Assembly: GCF_000425945.1 (NCBI RefSeq)
Contig: NZ_AUEK01000003.1
Coordinates: 620,001-684,000, forward strand
Length of the DNA stretch: 64,000 bases
Reading direction: 5' to 3'
Origin: Candidatus Solirubrobacter pratensis
GTDB taxonomy: Bacteria > Actinomycetota > Thermoleophilia > Solirubrobacterales > Solirubrobacteraceae
The position numbers and the translations under genes are program-made. Shown piece by piece: positions 37,990 through 46,711 of the stretch. Position 1 is the stretch's first letter, and every line of letters begins with the position of its first letter. A model generated the notes under the pieces. That model saw only the letters and a list, made by a program, of their open reading frames with translations. It made no database searches and was not told the origin of the DNA.

Positions 37990-39531
37990 ATGAGCAAGGT
38001 CACCGCTGCACCCCCTTCCGCCCCTGCGGCGGCGGATGAGCACCATCTCGCGAAAGACGTGCTCGGGCTGCCCCAGGTGCTGTTCTGCATCGTCACGGGC
38101 GCCGCGCCGCTCGCGGCGATGATGTTCAACGTGCCGGTCGCCGTATCCGGCGGCGGCTACGCCGTGCCTGCGGCGTTCATCCTCGCGACCCTGGCGCTGA
38201 CGATCTTCTCGACGGGCTACATCGAGATGGCGCGGCGCGTCACCGCGGCCGGCGGCTTCTACACGTTCATCTCGCGCGGCCTGGGCCAGGTCATGGGGAT
38301 GGGCGCGGGCCTGCTGATCGCGTTCTGCTACATCATCTTCGCCGCCGCCGTGACCGGCGTCGGCAGCTACTTCGCGTCGACCTCGATCGACACGTGGTTC
38401 GGCATAAACGTGCCCGCCTGGGGCTACATGGCGTTGTTCCTCGCGCTGATGACGAGCTTCGCCTGGTTCCACATCGAGCTGACCGCCAAGATCCTCGGCG
38501 TCGCGCTCGTCTCCGAGGTGCTGGCGCTGCTGATCCTGGCCATCGGGATCATCGTCAGCGGCGGAGGGCCGGACGGCTTCAGCGCGGCGCCGCTGAACCC
38601 GGCCAACATCTTCGACAACGACGCCGCAGTGAAGGTCTTCGGCGCCGCGGCGGCGGGCGTGGCGCTGTTCGGCGCGTTCTGGTCCTGGGTCGGCTTCGAG
38701 ATGGCGCCGAACTACGCGGAGGAGTCGCGTGAGCCGAAGAAGATGATGAAGTCCGCGACGTACGGCTCGGTGATCGGGCTCGGCATCTTCTACGTCTTCA
38801 TCTCGTACATGTTCGTCACCGGCTGGGGCCTGACCGGCTCGGCCCAGGCGGTCAAGGCCCAGTACGACGGCAAGATCGCCTCGGCGTTCTATCCGCTCAG
38901 CGACAAGTTCGTCGGCGGCGGCCTGACGACGATCATCGAGATCCTCATCATCACGAGCTCGTTCGCGTGCGCGATGGCCTTCTACAACACCGGCTCGCGC
39001 TACCTCTTCTCGCTCGCGCGCGAGGGGGTGATGCCGAAGGCGCTCGGCCGCGTGCACCCGACGCAGCGCGGCCCGGTCAACGCGTCGATGACGGTGTCGG
39101 CGATCGTCGGCGTCTACATGCTCGCGTTCGTGATCTCGGACTCGAGCACGCTCGCCTCGCTGCTGAAGCTGGGGACCTGGACGCCGCTGCTCGGCGTGCT
39201 GGGCATCCTCGCCGTGCAGGGCATCTGCTCGCTCGCGATCATCCGCTTCTTCCTGACGGAGGCGCGCGACGGCTTCCACTGGTTCAGGACGCTGGTCGCG
39301 CCTGTCATCGGCTTCCTCGCGATGGCAGGGGCGTGCTACCTGCTGATCGACAACCGCGCGGGCCTGTCCGGCGCAGGCGACGCCCTCTACATCAAGCTCG
39401 TGCCTTGGGTCGTGCTCGCGGTGTACCTGATCGGCATCGCGATCGCGCTCTACCTGCGGGTCAACGCTTCCGACCGCTACCAGAACATCGGGCGCTTCAC
39501 GCGCGAAGACGAAGTGGAGGTGATGGCGTGA
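37990..39531 (+). CDS. APC-family amino acid/amine permease
   Basis: The 513-residue membrane protein has 12 or more hydrophobic helices and the APC superfamily pattern: VLFCIVTGAAPLAAMMFN in TM1, ARRVTAAGGFYTFISRGLG after TM2, WSWVGFEMAPNYAEESREPKK in TM6 and its loop. It imports a cationic or neutral amino acid or amine by symport. Its stop overlaps the amine oxidase GTG (GTGA), so the two are one transcript and the permease probably supplies the oxidase with its amine. ATG 37990 follows GGAGG. Confidence 0.93.
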   Translation: MSKVTAAPPSAPAAADEHHLAKDVLGLPQVLFCIVTGAAPLAAMMFNVPVAVSGGGYAVPAAFILATLALTIFSTGYIEMARRVTAAGGFYTFISRGLGQVMGMGAGLLIAFCYIIFAAAVTGVGSYFASTSIDTWFGINVPAWGYMALFLALMTSFAWFHIELTAKILGVALVSEVLALLILAIGIIVSGGGPDGFSAAPLNPANIFDNDAAVKVFGAAAAGVALFGAFWSWVGFEMAPNYAEESREPKKMMKSATYGSVIGLGIFYVFISYMFVTGWGLTGSAQAVKAQYDGKIASAFYPLSDKFVGGGLTTIIEILIITSSFACAMAFYNTGSRYLFSLAREGVMPKALGRVHPTQRGPVNASMTVSAIVGVYMLAFVISDSSTLASLLKLGTWTPLLGVLGILAVQGICSLAIIRFFLTEARDGFHWFRTLVAPVIGFLAMAGACYLLIDNRAGLSGAGDALYIKLVPWVVLAVYLIGIAIALYLRVNASDRYQNIGRFTREDEVEVMA

Positions 39532-41468
39532 GCATGCTCGACGCGCCGCCGGTCCTGCACCCGCTCGAGCCGCTCGCCGCCGAGGAGGTGAGCGCCGCCT
39601 CGGCGATCCTGAAGGCCGAGAAGCGCCTGGGCCCGACGGCCCGGTTCGTGTTCATCACGCTGCACGAGCCGCCCAAGGCGGCCGTGCAGGCGGGCGAGAC
39701 CGTGCCGCGCGAGGCGTTCGTGGTGCTCTACGAGCGCTCGGAGCGCAAGACCTACGAGGCGGTGGTCTCGCTCACCGACGAGCGCGTCGTCGCGTGGAAG
39801 CACGTCGACGGCGTCCAGCCGCCGATCACGTTCGAGGAGTTCATGGCCTGCGAGGCGGCTGTCCAGGCCGACCCCGGCTGGCAGGAGGCGATGCGCAAGC
39901 GCGGCGTCGAGGACTTCTCGCTGGCGATGATCGACCCGTGGGCGGCCGGCTACATGGGCGAGGAGGACGCCGCCACCGCGCGGCGCATCCTGCGCCCGCT
40001 GACCTGGGTGCGCTCGGAGCCGGGAGAGCACGGGTACGCGCGGCCGGTGGAGGGCCTCGTCGTCGAGTTCGACCTCGACAAGATGGCCGTCGCCGCCGTG
40101 CACGACTACGGCGTCGTCCCGCTGCCGCCGAAGGCCGGCAACTACGACGCCGAGCGCGTCGCCTCGCCCGAGAACGTGCCGAGCTTCCCCGCGCCGCGCG
40201 CGGACCTCAAGCCGATCGAGATCACCCAGCCCGAGGGCCCGAGCTTCACGGTCGAGGGTCACAAGGTCACGTGGCAGAAGTGGCAGGTGCGGATCGGCTT
40301 CACGCCGCGCGAGGGTCTCGTGCTGCACGACATCGGCTATCTGGACCGCGGCACGCTGCGGCCGATCGTCTACCGCGCGTCGCTGGCGGAGATGTTCGTC
40401 CCGTACGGCGACCCGGCGCCGACGCACCGCTTCAAGAACGTGTTCGACATGGGCGAGTACGGCGTCGGCTGGCTCGCCAACCCGCTCGCGCTGGGCTGCG
40501 ACTGCCTCGGGGAGATCCGCTACTTCGACGGCGTCGTCAACGACCAGGACGGCGAGCCGATGACGATCCCGAACGCGATCTGCATGCACGAGGAGGACGT
40601 GGGCGTCGGCTGGAAGCACACCGACTTCCGCACCGAGGAGGTCGAGGTGCGGCGGCTGCGGCGCCTGGTCATCTCCACGATCGCGACCGTCGGCAACTAC
40701 GAGTACGGGTACTTCTGGTACCTCTACACGGACGGCACGATCGAGTACGAGGTCAAGCTCTCGGGCGTGATCTCGACCGGAGCGGTGCCGGTCGGGGAGA
40801 AGCCGGGCCACGGCACGCTCGTCGCGCCGGGGCTCTACGGGCCGCACCACCAGCACTTCTTCTGCGTGCGGCTGGACATGGCGGTCGACGGCAACGAGAA
40901 CTCGGTCGTGCAGGTCGACTCCGAGCCGATGCCGCCGGGGCCTGACAACCCGATGGGCAGTGCGTGGGTGACCAAGCGGACCGTCTACGCGAGCGAGGCG
41001 CAGGCGCAGGCGCGCATCGACCCGCTGAACGGGCGCTACTGGCGGATCGAGAACGCCGGCAAGCCGTCCGCGCTCGGGGACCCGGTGGCGTACAAGCTCG
41101 AGCCGGGCGCCAACGTCGCGCCGATGTTCGCGCCGGACTGCCGCTTCGCCCAGCGCGCGGGCTTCACGCGCAACCACGTGTGGGTGACGGCGTACGACCC
41201 GGAGCAGCGCTTCGCGGCCGGCGATTACCCGTACCAGCACTCGGGCGGTGACGGCCTGCCGCGGTTCTCCGAGTCCGACCGGCCGACCGAGAACACCGAC
41301 GTGGTGCTCTGGTACACGTTCGGCGCCCACCATGTCGTGCGGCCGGAGGACTGGCCCGTCATGCCCGTGACGCACATCGGCTTCAAGCTCAAGCCGAGCG
41401 GGTTCTTCGACGGCAACCCGGCGCTGGACATGCCGGCCCCGTCACGCCACTGCCATCACGAGGCGTAG
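39528..41468 (+). CDS. copper-containing primary amine oxidase (topaquinone enzyme)
   Basis: The 646-residue protein is close in length and spacing to Arthrobacter phenylethylamine/histamine oxidases. The topaquinone precursor is Tyr391 in TVGNYEYG, the catalytic base Asp307 in VFDMGEYG, and copper ligands are His441 and His443 (GPHHQHFF) plus a His near the C terminus (MPVTHIGF). It oxidises a primary amine to aldehyde, ammonia and H2O2 and self-processes its cofactor with Cu and O2. No signal peptide, so cytosolic. GTG 39528 (or ATG 39534) follows the permease without a gap. Confidence 0.96.
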   Translation: MSMLDAPPVLHPLEPLAAEEVSAASAILKAEKRLGPTARFVFITLHEPPKAAVQAGETVPREAFVVLYERSERKTYEAVVSLTDERVVAWKHVDGVQPPITFEEFMACEAAVQADPGWQEAMRKRGVEDFSLAMIDPWAAGYMGEEDAATARRILRPLTWVRSEPGEHGYARPVEGLVVEFDLDKMAVAAVHDYGVVPLPPKAGNYDAERVASPENVPSFPAPRADLKPIEITQPEGPSFTVEGHKVTWQKWQVRIGFTPREGLVLHDIGYLDRGTLRPIVYRASLAEMFVPYGDPAPTHRFKNVFDMGEYGVGWLANPLALGCDCLGEIRYFDGVVNDQDGEPMTIPNAICMHEEDVGVGWKHTDFRTEEVEVRRLRRLVISTIATVGNYEYGYFWYLYTDGTIEYEVKLSGVISTGAVPVGEKPGHGTLVAPGLYGPHHQHFFCVRLDMAVDGNENSVVQVDSEPMPPGPDNPMGSAWVTKRTVYASEAQAQARIDPLNGRYWRIENAGKPSALGDPVAYKLEPGANVAPMFAPDCRFAQRAGFTRNHVWVTAYDPEQRFAAGDYPYQHSGGDGLPRFSESDRPTENTDVVLWYTFGAHHVVRPEDWPVMPVTHIGFKLKPSGFFDGNPALDMPAPSRHCHHEA

Positions 41469-42829
41469 AAGGAGGCCTCTTCGCGACCCAGCTCCGTGAC
41501 CGGCGGATCGCCGTAGATCCACTCGCGGGCGATCCGGTGCCAGTTGGCCCGGGCACGGAGCTGGCCGAGGACGGCCAGCGTCAGCATCTCCACCCGCCGG
41601 CCGAAGATGTGGTCGGCGGGCAGGGTCTCGTGGCGCATCTGGCCGAAGTGCTCCGAGCGCGGGTCGGACATGTCGATCATGACCTGCGTGGCGATCTCCG
41701 GCCCGAGCGCGATCTCCTCGTCGGTCAGGTACCACCAGGTCGCGTCGAGGAACTGGGAGAGCAGCTTGTCGGGCCGGAACCGCTCCGGCTTGCGGAGCAG
41801 GCCGCCCTCGGCCCAGATCTCCCACAGCCGCTGCGCGTCGCCCTCGTGGCCGGCGCGCTGGGTCTCGAGCTCGAGGTCGATCAGGCGCTGCGGCATGACC
41901 TTGAAGAGCCCGAAGTCCACGAACGCCATCCGGCCGTCGGGCAGCATCAGGAAGTTGCCCGGGTGCGGATCGCCGGAGAACTGCCGGTGGCGGTACATGC
42001 AGCCGAAGTAGAAGCGGAAGACGATCTCGCCGGCGCGGTCGCGCGTCGCCTGGCCGGTGTGCTTGAGCGTGTCGAAGCCGTCGCCGTGGACGTACTCGCT
42101 CACGAGCACCCGCTCGCGTGAGAGGCTCGTGACCACGTCGGGGACGACGATGAACGGGTGGCCCTTGAAGATCCGCGCCAGCGCGCGCTGGTTGTGGGCC
42201 TCGAGCTCGTAGTCGAGCTCGTCGCCGATGCGCCCGCGGATCTCCTCCGCGGTGGCCTTGACGTCGAGTCCCGGCGCGATCCGCTTCATCAGCCGCAGGA
42301 TCATCCCGAGGTTCTGCATGTCCGCCCGCACCGCGGCGGCGACGCCCGGGTACTGCACCTTGACCGCGACGTCGCGCCCGTCGTGCAGCACGGCGCGGTA
42401 GACCTGACCGATCGACGCCGCGGCGATCGGCTCGGTGTCGAAGTGCGCGAAGATGTCGCGCAGCGGCGCCTCGAGCTCGGCCTCGATCACCTTGCGCATG
42501 TCGTCGAACCGGACCTTGGGCGCGGCGTCGCGCAGGGCGCCGAGCTTGCGTTGGAACTCCTCGCGGTGCTCCTCCGGGACGAGCCCGACGTCGAGGAAGC
42601 TCATCACCTGCCCGAGCTTCATCGCGGCGCCCTTCATGGTGCCGAGCGCGGTGACGATCTGCTCGGCCGCCTCGAGGTGGCGGCGCTCCAGCGCGGCGCT
42701 CCTGCCCTCCTGCGAGCGCGCCAGGTTCGTCGCGTGCGTGCCGAGCTGGCGCGCGGCCTGCCCGGCGGCCAGGCTCGAGACGCGCGCCGTCCGCGAGACC
42801 CTGGAGGTCGGGATCCTGTCCTTGGCCAC
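41456..42829 (-). CDS. ABC1/AarF/UbiB-family atypical kinase
   Basis: The 457-residue protein shows the family's set: the KxGQ motif in KGAAMKLGQVMSFLD, the alanine-rich nucleotide loop AAASIGQVYRA, VAVKVQYPG with the catalytic Lys, FSGDPHPGNF and AFVDFGLF. UbiB-type proteins act on lipids or quinone biosynthesis and bind ATP; the exact substrate is unclear. GTG 42829 shares its first base with the stop of the upstream gene. Its end overlaps the amine oxidase stop by 13 bp on the other strand. Confidence 0.93.
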   Translation of the reverse strand: MAKDRIPTSRVSRTARVSSLAAGQAARQLGTHATNLARSQEGRSAALERRHLEAAEQIVTALGTMKGAAMKLGQVMSFLDVGLVPEEHREEFQRKLGALRDAAPKVRFDDMRKVIEAELEAPLRDIFAHFDTEPIAAASIGQVYRAVLHDGRDVAVKVQYPGVAAAVRADMQNLGMILRLMKRIAPGLDVKATAEEIRGRIGDELDYELEAHNQRALARIFKGHPFIVVPDVVTSLSRERVLVSEYVHGDGFDTLKHTGQATRDRAGEIVFRFYFGCMYRHRQFSGDPHPGNFLMLPDGRMAFVDFGLFKVMPQRLIDLELETQRAGHEGDAQRLWEIWAEGGLLRKPERFRPDKLLSQFLDATWWYLTDEEIALGPEIATQVMIDMSDPRSEHFGQMRHETLPADHIFGRRVEMLTLAVLGQLRARANWHRIAREWIYGDPPVTELGREEASFYAS

Positions 42830-43536
42830 TAGGGCGTGACCGTCGGCGTCGGCGCGGCCCCCGCGGGGGTGGCGGTCGGCGTCGCCTGCGGCGGCGTCGC
42901 GCTCGCCGAAGGGGTGGCGCTGGGCGTGGCGCTCTCGGTCGCGTCGGGCGTCGCCGTTGGTGTGCCGGTCGGCGTCCCGGAGGGCGTGGCGGTCTCCGTC
43001 GGCGTGGGCGTCGGCGTCGGCGTCGGCGTCGACGTGCGGGCCTTGCCGCCCCACAGGCCCGTGGAGCGGCTCGGCTGGCCGATGCTGTGCTTGAACACGG
43101 CGAGCTCCGACGCCGTGACGACCCCGGCGCCGATCACCGCGGCCAGCAGGCCGGTGAGGACCGCGATGCGCAGTGGCATGCGGCGCCGCGGGCGCTCTTC
43201 GGCGTAGAGGCCGAACGGGTCGTCGCGGCGCGGCGGGAGCTGCTCGGGGCCTTCGCCGCGGGCGCCGACGCCGGTCGGTGTCTGCCGGCGTACCGCGGCG
43301 CCGGTCGCGGTCCGTCTCGTGACGCGCGGCGCGACGGTCTGGATCGCCTTGGCCGGGCGGTTGAGCGCCTCGCTGACGATCGCGACGATCATCGGCGTCA
43401 CGGCCGTGGCGATCAGCGACCCGCGCTCCCAGAACATCGGGACGACGATCGCCGCGGCGACGGCCGCGAGGCTCGAGATCAAGAGCGTGACGAGCGACAG
43501 CCCGCCGCCGCCACCGTTCTTCGGCTCGGGACTCAC
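42829..43536 (-). CDS. membrane protein with Thr/Pro-repeat C-terminal tail
   Basis: The 235-residue product has a double hydrophobic hairpin at residues 10-60 (LVTLLISSLAAVAAAIVVP), a cytosolic basic linker (PPRRDDPFGLYAEERPRRRM), a third helix (LRIAVLTGLLAAVIGAGVVT), and an extracytoplasmic tail of about 65 residues made of TP/AT repeats. The repeat gives the DNA a G/C-only periodic character at 42836-43045. Function unknown; the tail looks like a wall-spanning stalk. GTG 43536 has both GGAGG and TAGTCT upstream. Operon with the ABC1 kinase. Confidence 0.7.
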   Translation of the reverse strand: MSPEPKNGGGGGLSLVTLLISSLAAVAAAIVVPMFWERGSLIATAVTPMIVAIVSEALNRPAKAIQTVAPRVTRRTATGAAVRRQTPTGVGARGEGPEQLPPRRDDPFGLYAEERPRRRMPLRIAVLTGLLAAVIGAGVVTASELAVFKHSIGQPSRSTGLWGGKARTSTPTPTPTPTPTETATPSGTPTGTPTATPDATESATPSATPSASATPPQATPTATPAGAAPTPTVTP

Positions 43537-43544
43537 GCCCTCCG

Positions 43545-43550
43545 AGACTA
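43545..43550 (-). promoter_or_regulatory. putative -10 (TAGTCT) of the PT-repeat membrane gene
   Basis: TAGTCT ends 8 nt before GTG 43536 and overlaps the stop codon of the MBL gene upstream; a GGAGG follows it. Confidence 0.35.
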
Positions 43551-44279
43551 GCGCTCGACCCTGGAGCCGCCGACGATGTCGTCGGAGCCGTCGGGCCAGC
43601 GCACCCATGCCTTGTGGCCGCCGTCGTAGTCCGGGCCCCAGAGGATGAGGGTGGCGGGATCGCCCAGCGCGGTGACCTGCTCGGCGCCCTCCTCGTCGAG
43701 GCCGCGCCAGATGCGCACGAACGCGTTGCCCTCGAGCTCCTCGGCGACGGTGGTGGGGTCCGTGTGGCCGGGGCGGATGACGGTCTCGGGCGGGAGCGCG
43801 AGCAGCGTCTCCATGACCGAGCGCTTGAGGTCGGCGTAGGACGTCGACCCGGGCGCGCGGACGCCGCCGACCGAGCCCTTGAAGAGCGTGTCGCCGGTGA
43901 ACACCTGACCGTCGACCAGCAGCGCGAGCATGCCGGCGGTGTGCCCCGGCGTGTGCAGGGCCTTCACGGTGAGCCCGCCGATCTCGACCTCGTCGCCCGG
44001 CTTGAGATCCCCCGTCGTGCCGGGCACGCGCTCCTCGGGGTGCGCGAGCACGGTCGCCTCCGGCCAGCGCTCGAGCGCGGCGCCCAGCTCGGCTACGTGA
44101 TCGTGATGATGGTGGGTGAGCAGGATGTGCGTCACGGTCAGTCCCTGTGCGTGGGCCGCGGCGAACAGCGGGTCGAGCGGCCCGCCCGCGTCGACCAGGA
44201 AGGCGTCGGAGTTCGGACCTGCCGCGACCAGGTAGGTGTTCGACAGCCAGCTGTCGTTCATGGAGCGCTCGACGATCAT
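43548..44279 (-). CDS. MBL-fold hydrolase, glyoxalase II-like
   Basis: The 243-residue protein has the metallo-beta-lactamase motif THHHHDHVAELG, HTPGHTAGM, FTGDTLFKGS and RPGHTDPTT, the order of hydroxyacylglutathione hydrolase-like enzymes. A C-terminal extension of about 55 residues (RIWRGLDEEGAEQ... WVRWPDGSDD) is unlike glyoxalase II and may be a small beta domain. It is divergent from a glyoxalase I-like gene 27 bp away, suggesting joint handling of a 2-oxoaldehyde with a low-molecular-weight thiol. ATG 44279 has TACCGT 7 nt upstream. Confidence 0.88.
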   Translation of the reverse strand: MIVERSMNDSWLSNTYLVAAGPNSDAFLVDAGGPLDPLFAAAHAQGLTVTHILLTHHHHDHVAELGAALERWPEATVLAHPEERVPGTTGDLKPGDEVEIGGLTVKALHTPGHTAGMLALLVDGQVFTGDTLFKGSVGGVRAPGSTSYADLKRSVMETLLALPPETVIRPGHTDPTTVAEELEGNAFVRIWRGLDEEGAEQVTALGDPATLILWGPDYDGGHKAWVRWPDGSDDIVGGSRVER

Positions 44280-44286
44280 GGGCGCC

Positions 44287-44292
44287 ACGGTA
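44287..44292 (-). promoter_or_regulatory. putative -10 (TACCGT) of the MBL gene
   Basis: TACCGT ends 7 nt before ATG 44279 and shares GGTACC with the opposite-strand -10 at 44291-44296. Confidence 0.45.
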
Positions 44293-44296
44293 CCCT
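44291..44296 (+). promoter_or_regulatory. putative -10 (TACCCT) of the glyoxalase I-like gene
   Basis: TACCCT ends 10 nt before ATG 44307; overlaps the divergent -10. Confidence 0.4.
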
Positions 44297-44306
44297 CGCG
44301 AGCGTC

Positions 44307-44678
44307 ATGGAGCTCATACATACGTGCTACCGGATCGGCGAGATCGACCGGTCCGTCGCCTTCTATGAGGCGCTCGGCTTCGAGGAGCGCCGCCGGATGC
44401 CGATCCGCGAAGAGGCGATCAACGTCTTCATGGGCCTGCCGGGCGACGGCGATCGCCTGGAGCTGACCTACAACCACGGCGTCGACTCCTACGAGCTGGG
44501 CACGGGGTACAACCACATCGCGCTCACCGTGGACGACCTCGACAGCACGCTGGCGAACCTCGGCGAGAAGGGCATCGACCCCGAGAAGCCGCCGTACCGG
44601 GTGCGCGAGGGCGGATCGCGGATCTGCTTCGTCCGCGATCCGGATGGCTACCGGATCGAGCTGATCGAGAAGAGCTAG
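44307..44678 (+). CDS. gloA: lactoylglutathione lyase-like VOC protein (glyoxalase I)
   Basis: The 123-residue product has the glyoxalase I pattern in compact form: HTCYRIGEIDRSVAFYEALGF, RLELTYNHGVDSYELGTGYNHIAL (metal-binding Glu and His) and CFVRDPDGYRIELIEKS (final Glu). Glyoxalase I isomerises the hemithioacetal of methylglyoxal and a thiol; in actinobacteria the thiol is probably mycothiol or another non-glutathione cofactor. ppx follows after 4 bp. Confidence 0.92.
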   Translation: MELIHTCYRIGEIDRSVAFYEALGFEERRRMPIREEAINVFMGLPGDGDRLELTYNHGVDSYELGTGYNHIALTVDDLDSTLANLGEKGIDPEKPPYRVREGGSRICFVRDPDGYRIELIEKS

Positions 44679-44682
44679 GGCC

Positions 44683-46182
44683 ATGGAGGACCGGCTCGCC
44701 GTCATCGACGTCGGGTCGAACTCCTTCCGGCTGGTCGTCTTCACCTCCACCGAGCACTGGTGGAAGCGCACCGACGAGATCCACGAGTCCGTGCGCGTCG
44801 GAGAAGGGCTCGACGCGGCCGGGGAGCTGCAGCCTGAGCCGATGGAGCGCGCGCTGGAGACGCTCGAGCTCTACGCGCACTTCTGCCGCGCGACGGGGAT
44901 CGAGCGCGTGCGCCCCGTCGCCACCTCGGCGATCCGCGACGCGGGCAACCAGGCGGAGTTCCTGCGCGCCGCCAGGCAGCGCTCGGGGCTCGACGTCGAG
45001 GTCCTCCCGGGCGAGGAGGAGGCGCGCTACGGCTATCTCGCGGCGGTCAACTCGACGACGCTCGAGGACGGCGTCGTGCTGGATCTCGGCGGCGGGTCGA
45101 TGCAGCTGACGCGCGTGCGCGGACGCCGCGCCGCCGAGGCGCGCTCGTGGCCGCTCGGCGCGGTGCGCATGACCGAGCGGTTCTTCAACGGCGGTGCGGC
45201 CAAGCGCAAGCAGCTCAAGGCGCTGCGCGAGCACGTGGCGGCGGAGCTCGAAGCCGCGCCGTGGCTCGCCGACGGCGGCCGCATGGCCGGCATCGGCGGC
45301 ACGGTCCGCAACCTCGCGGCGGCCGCGCAGCTCGCCGCCGGCCTGCCGTCCTACGGGATCCAGGGCTTCCGGCTCACGCGCGACGCGCTCGGCGAGCTGA
45401 TCGGCGAGCTCGCCGCGATGACGCCGGCCGAGCGCGGCAAGGTCGCGGGCATCAAGTCAGAGCGCGGCGACCTCATCCTCGCCGGCGCGCTCGTGGTCGA
45501 GGCGGTGATGGAGGCCGCCGGCTACGACGATCTCGAGGCGACCGAGGCGGGCCTGCGCGAAGGCGTGTTCTTCGAGACGCTGCTCGGCGACCCGCCGCTC
45601 TTCGAGGACGTGCGCGTCGCCTCGGTGCACAACCTCGCCGCCCAGTACCACGCGGACTTCGCGCACACGAACCACGTGGCCCAGCTGGCGCTCGAGATGT
45701 GGGACGCGCTCGCCGCGCAAGGCGTGCATCGCGGCGACGCCGAGGAGCGCGACCTCCTGTGGGCGGCGGCGATGCTGCACGACATCGGCGTCGCGGTCGA
45801 CTACGACGATCACCACAAGCACTCGCGCTACCTGATCCTCAACGCCGGCCTGCCGGGCTACTCGCCGCGCGAGTCGGCGCTGATCGGCCAGGCCGCGCGC
45901 TATCACCGCAAGGGCACGCCCGGCCTGGGCGAGTTCGCGCCGCTCGCGCGCGCCGGCGACGCTGAGATGCTCGACCGGCTGTCGGCGATCCTCCGGCTCG
46001 CCGAGCAGCTCGAGCGCTCGCGCGACCAGGCCGTGCACGCGACCGACGTCGACGTGCACGACGGGAGCGTCGAGCTCCGGCTGCACGCGTCCGAGGACGT
46101 GACGATCGCCCGCTGGGCGGCGGAGCGCCAGGGCGACCTCTTCCGCCGCGCCTTCGGCCGCGACCTCAGCGTGAGCGCATGA
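44683..46182 (+). CDS. ppx: Ppx/GppA phosphatase with C-terminal HD domain (exopolyphosphatase)
   Basis: The 499-residue protein starts with the actin-like ATPase fold of Ppx/GppA: VIDVGSNSFRLVVF, GEEEARYGYLA, LDLGGGSMQLTRV and GGTVRNLAAAA. From about residue 310 an HD domain follows with MLHDIGVAVDYDDHHKHSRYLI. Members degrade polyphosphate or pppGpp. The length and HD domain fit E. coli-type Ppx/GppA rather than the short actinobacterial Ppx1/2. ATG 44683 is 4 bp after gloA. Confidence 0.93.
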   Translation: MEDRLAVIDVGSNSFRLVVFTSTEHWWKRTDEIHESVRVGEGLDAAGELQPEPMERALETLELYAHFCRATGIERVRPVATSAIRDAGNQAEFLRAARQRSGLDVEVLPGEEEARYGYLAAVNSTTLEDGVVLDLGGGSMQLTRVRGRRAAEARSWPLGAVRMTERFFNGGAAKRKQLKALREHVAAELEAAPWLADGGRMAGIGGTVRNLAAAAQLAAGLPSYGIQGFRLTRDALGELIGELAAMTPAERGKVAGIKSERGDLILAGALVVEAVMEAAGYDDLEATEAGLREGVFFETLLGDPPLFEDVRVASVHNLAAQYHADFAHTNHVAQLALEMWDALAAQGVHRGDAEERDLLWAAAMLHDIGVAVDYDDHHKHSRYLILNAGLPGYSPRESALIGQAARYHRKGTPGLGEFAPLARAGDAEMLDRLSAILRLAEQLERSRDQAVHATDVDVHDGSVELRLHASEDVTIARWAAERQGDLFRRAFGRDLSVSA

Positions 46183-46711
46183 CGGCCTCGCCGCGCGGCG
46201 AGAGCCGGTAGCCGACCGGCAGGCTCTCGGTCAGCCCGAGCTCCTTGAGCTTGCGCACGTCGAGCTTGAACGGCTGGGTCTCGCGCCCGTAGCCGGCGGC
46301 GAGATCCGGCGCGCGGACGCCGGGGCGCTCATGGATCGTGCGCAGGTAGTCGTAGGTCCACGCACCCATGCGCTCGAGCCGCGCGTGGATCGCCGCCAGC
46401 TCCTCGGGCGCCGGCTCGGATTCGCGCAGCGCGATCCGCGGGTCCGGCCCGGCGAGGTGCAGCTCGATCCGGTAGAGGTCGCCTTCCCGCCCGGCCCACG
46501 CCTCCTGCATCGCGGCGGCCGACGCGTACCCCGCGCGCCGGGCGTCGCGGTCGGACACGCGGCTGACCTTCTTCACGGCGTCGAAGGCGATCACGCCGAT
46601 GCGCGTCCGCTGCGAGCCGCCGGGCTTCACGCGCGGCCTGTCCCAGCGCCGGAACGCGAGGTCGATCGTTCCGGCCTGGATCCCGTCGAGGTCGCGCTGC
46701 GGGAACAGCAT
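46166..46711 (-). CDS. ASCH/PUA-like plus winged-helix-like protein, function unknown
   Basis: The 181-residue product begins MLFPQRDLDGIQAGTIDLAFRRW, the start pattern of ASCH (PUA-fold, RNA-binding) domains, followed by RIGVIAFDAVKKVS and DAGYASAAAMQEAW-like segments. The last third (ERPGVRAPDLAAGYGRETQPFKLDVRKLKELGLTES in order) looks like a winged helix. Assignment is from motif resemblance. ATG shares one base with the stop of the DUF1349 gene; its end overlaps ppx by 17 bp. Confidence 0.6.
   Translation of the reverse strand: MLFPQRDLDGIQAGTIDLAFRRWDRPRVKPGGSQRTRIGVIAFDAVKKVSRVSDRDARRAGYASAAAMQEAWAGREGDLYRIELHLAGPDPRIALRESEPAPEELAAIHARLERMGAWTYDYLRTIHERPGVRAPDLAAGYGRETQPFKLDVRKLKELGLTESLPVGYRLSPRGEAVMRSR

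Noticed and set aside
42836..43050. Repeat array, possibly CRISPR or minisatellite
   Set aside because: It is the codon pattern of a Thr/Pro-rich protein tail; no spacers or conserved repeats.
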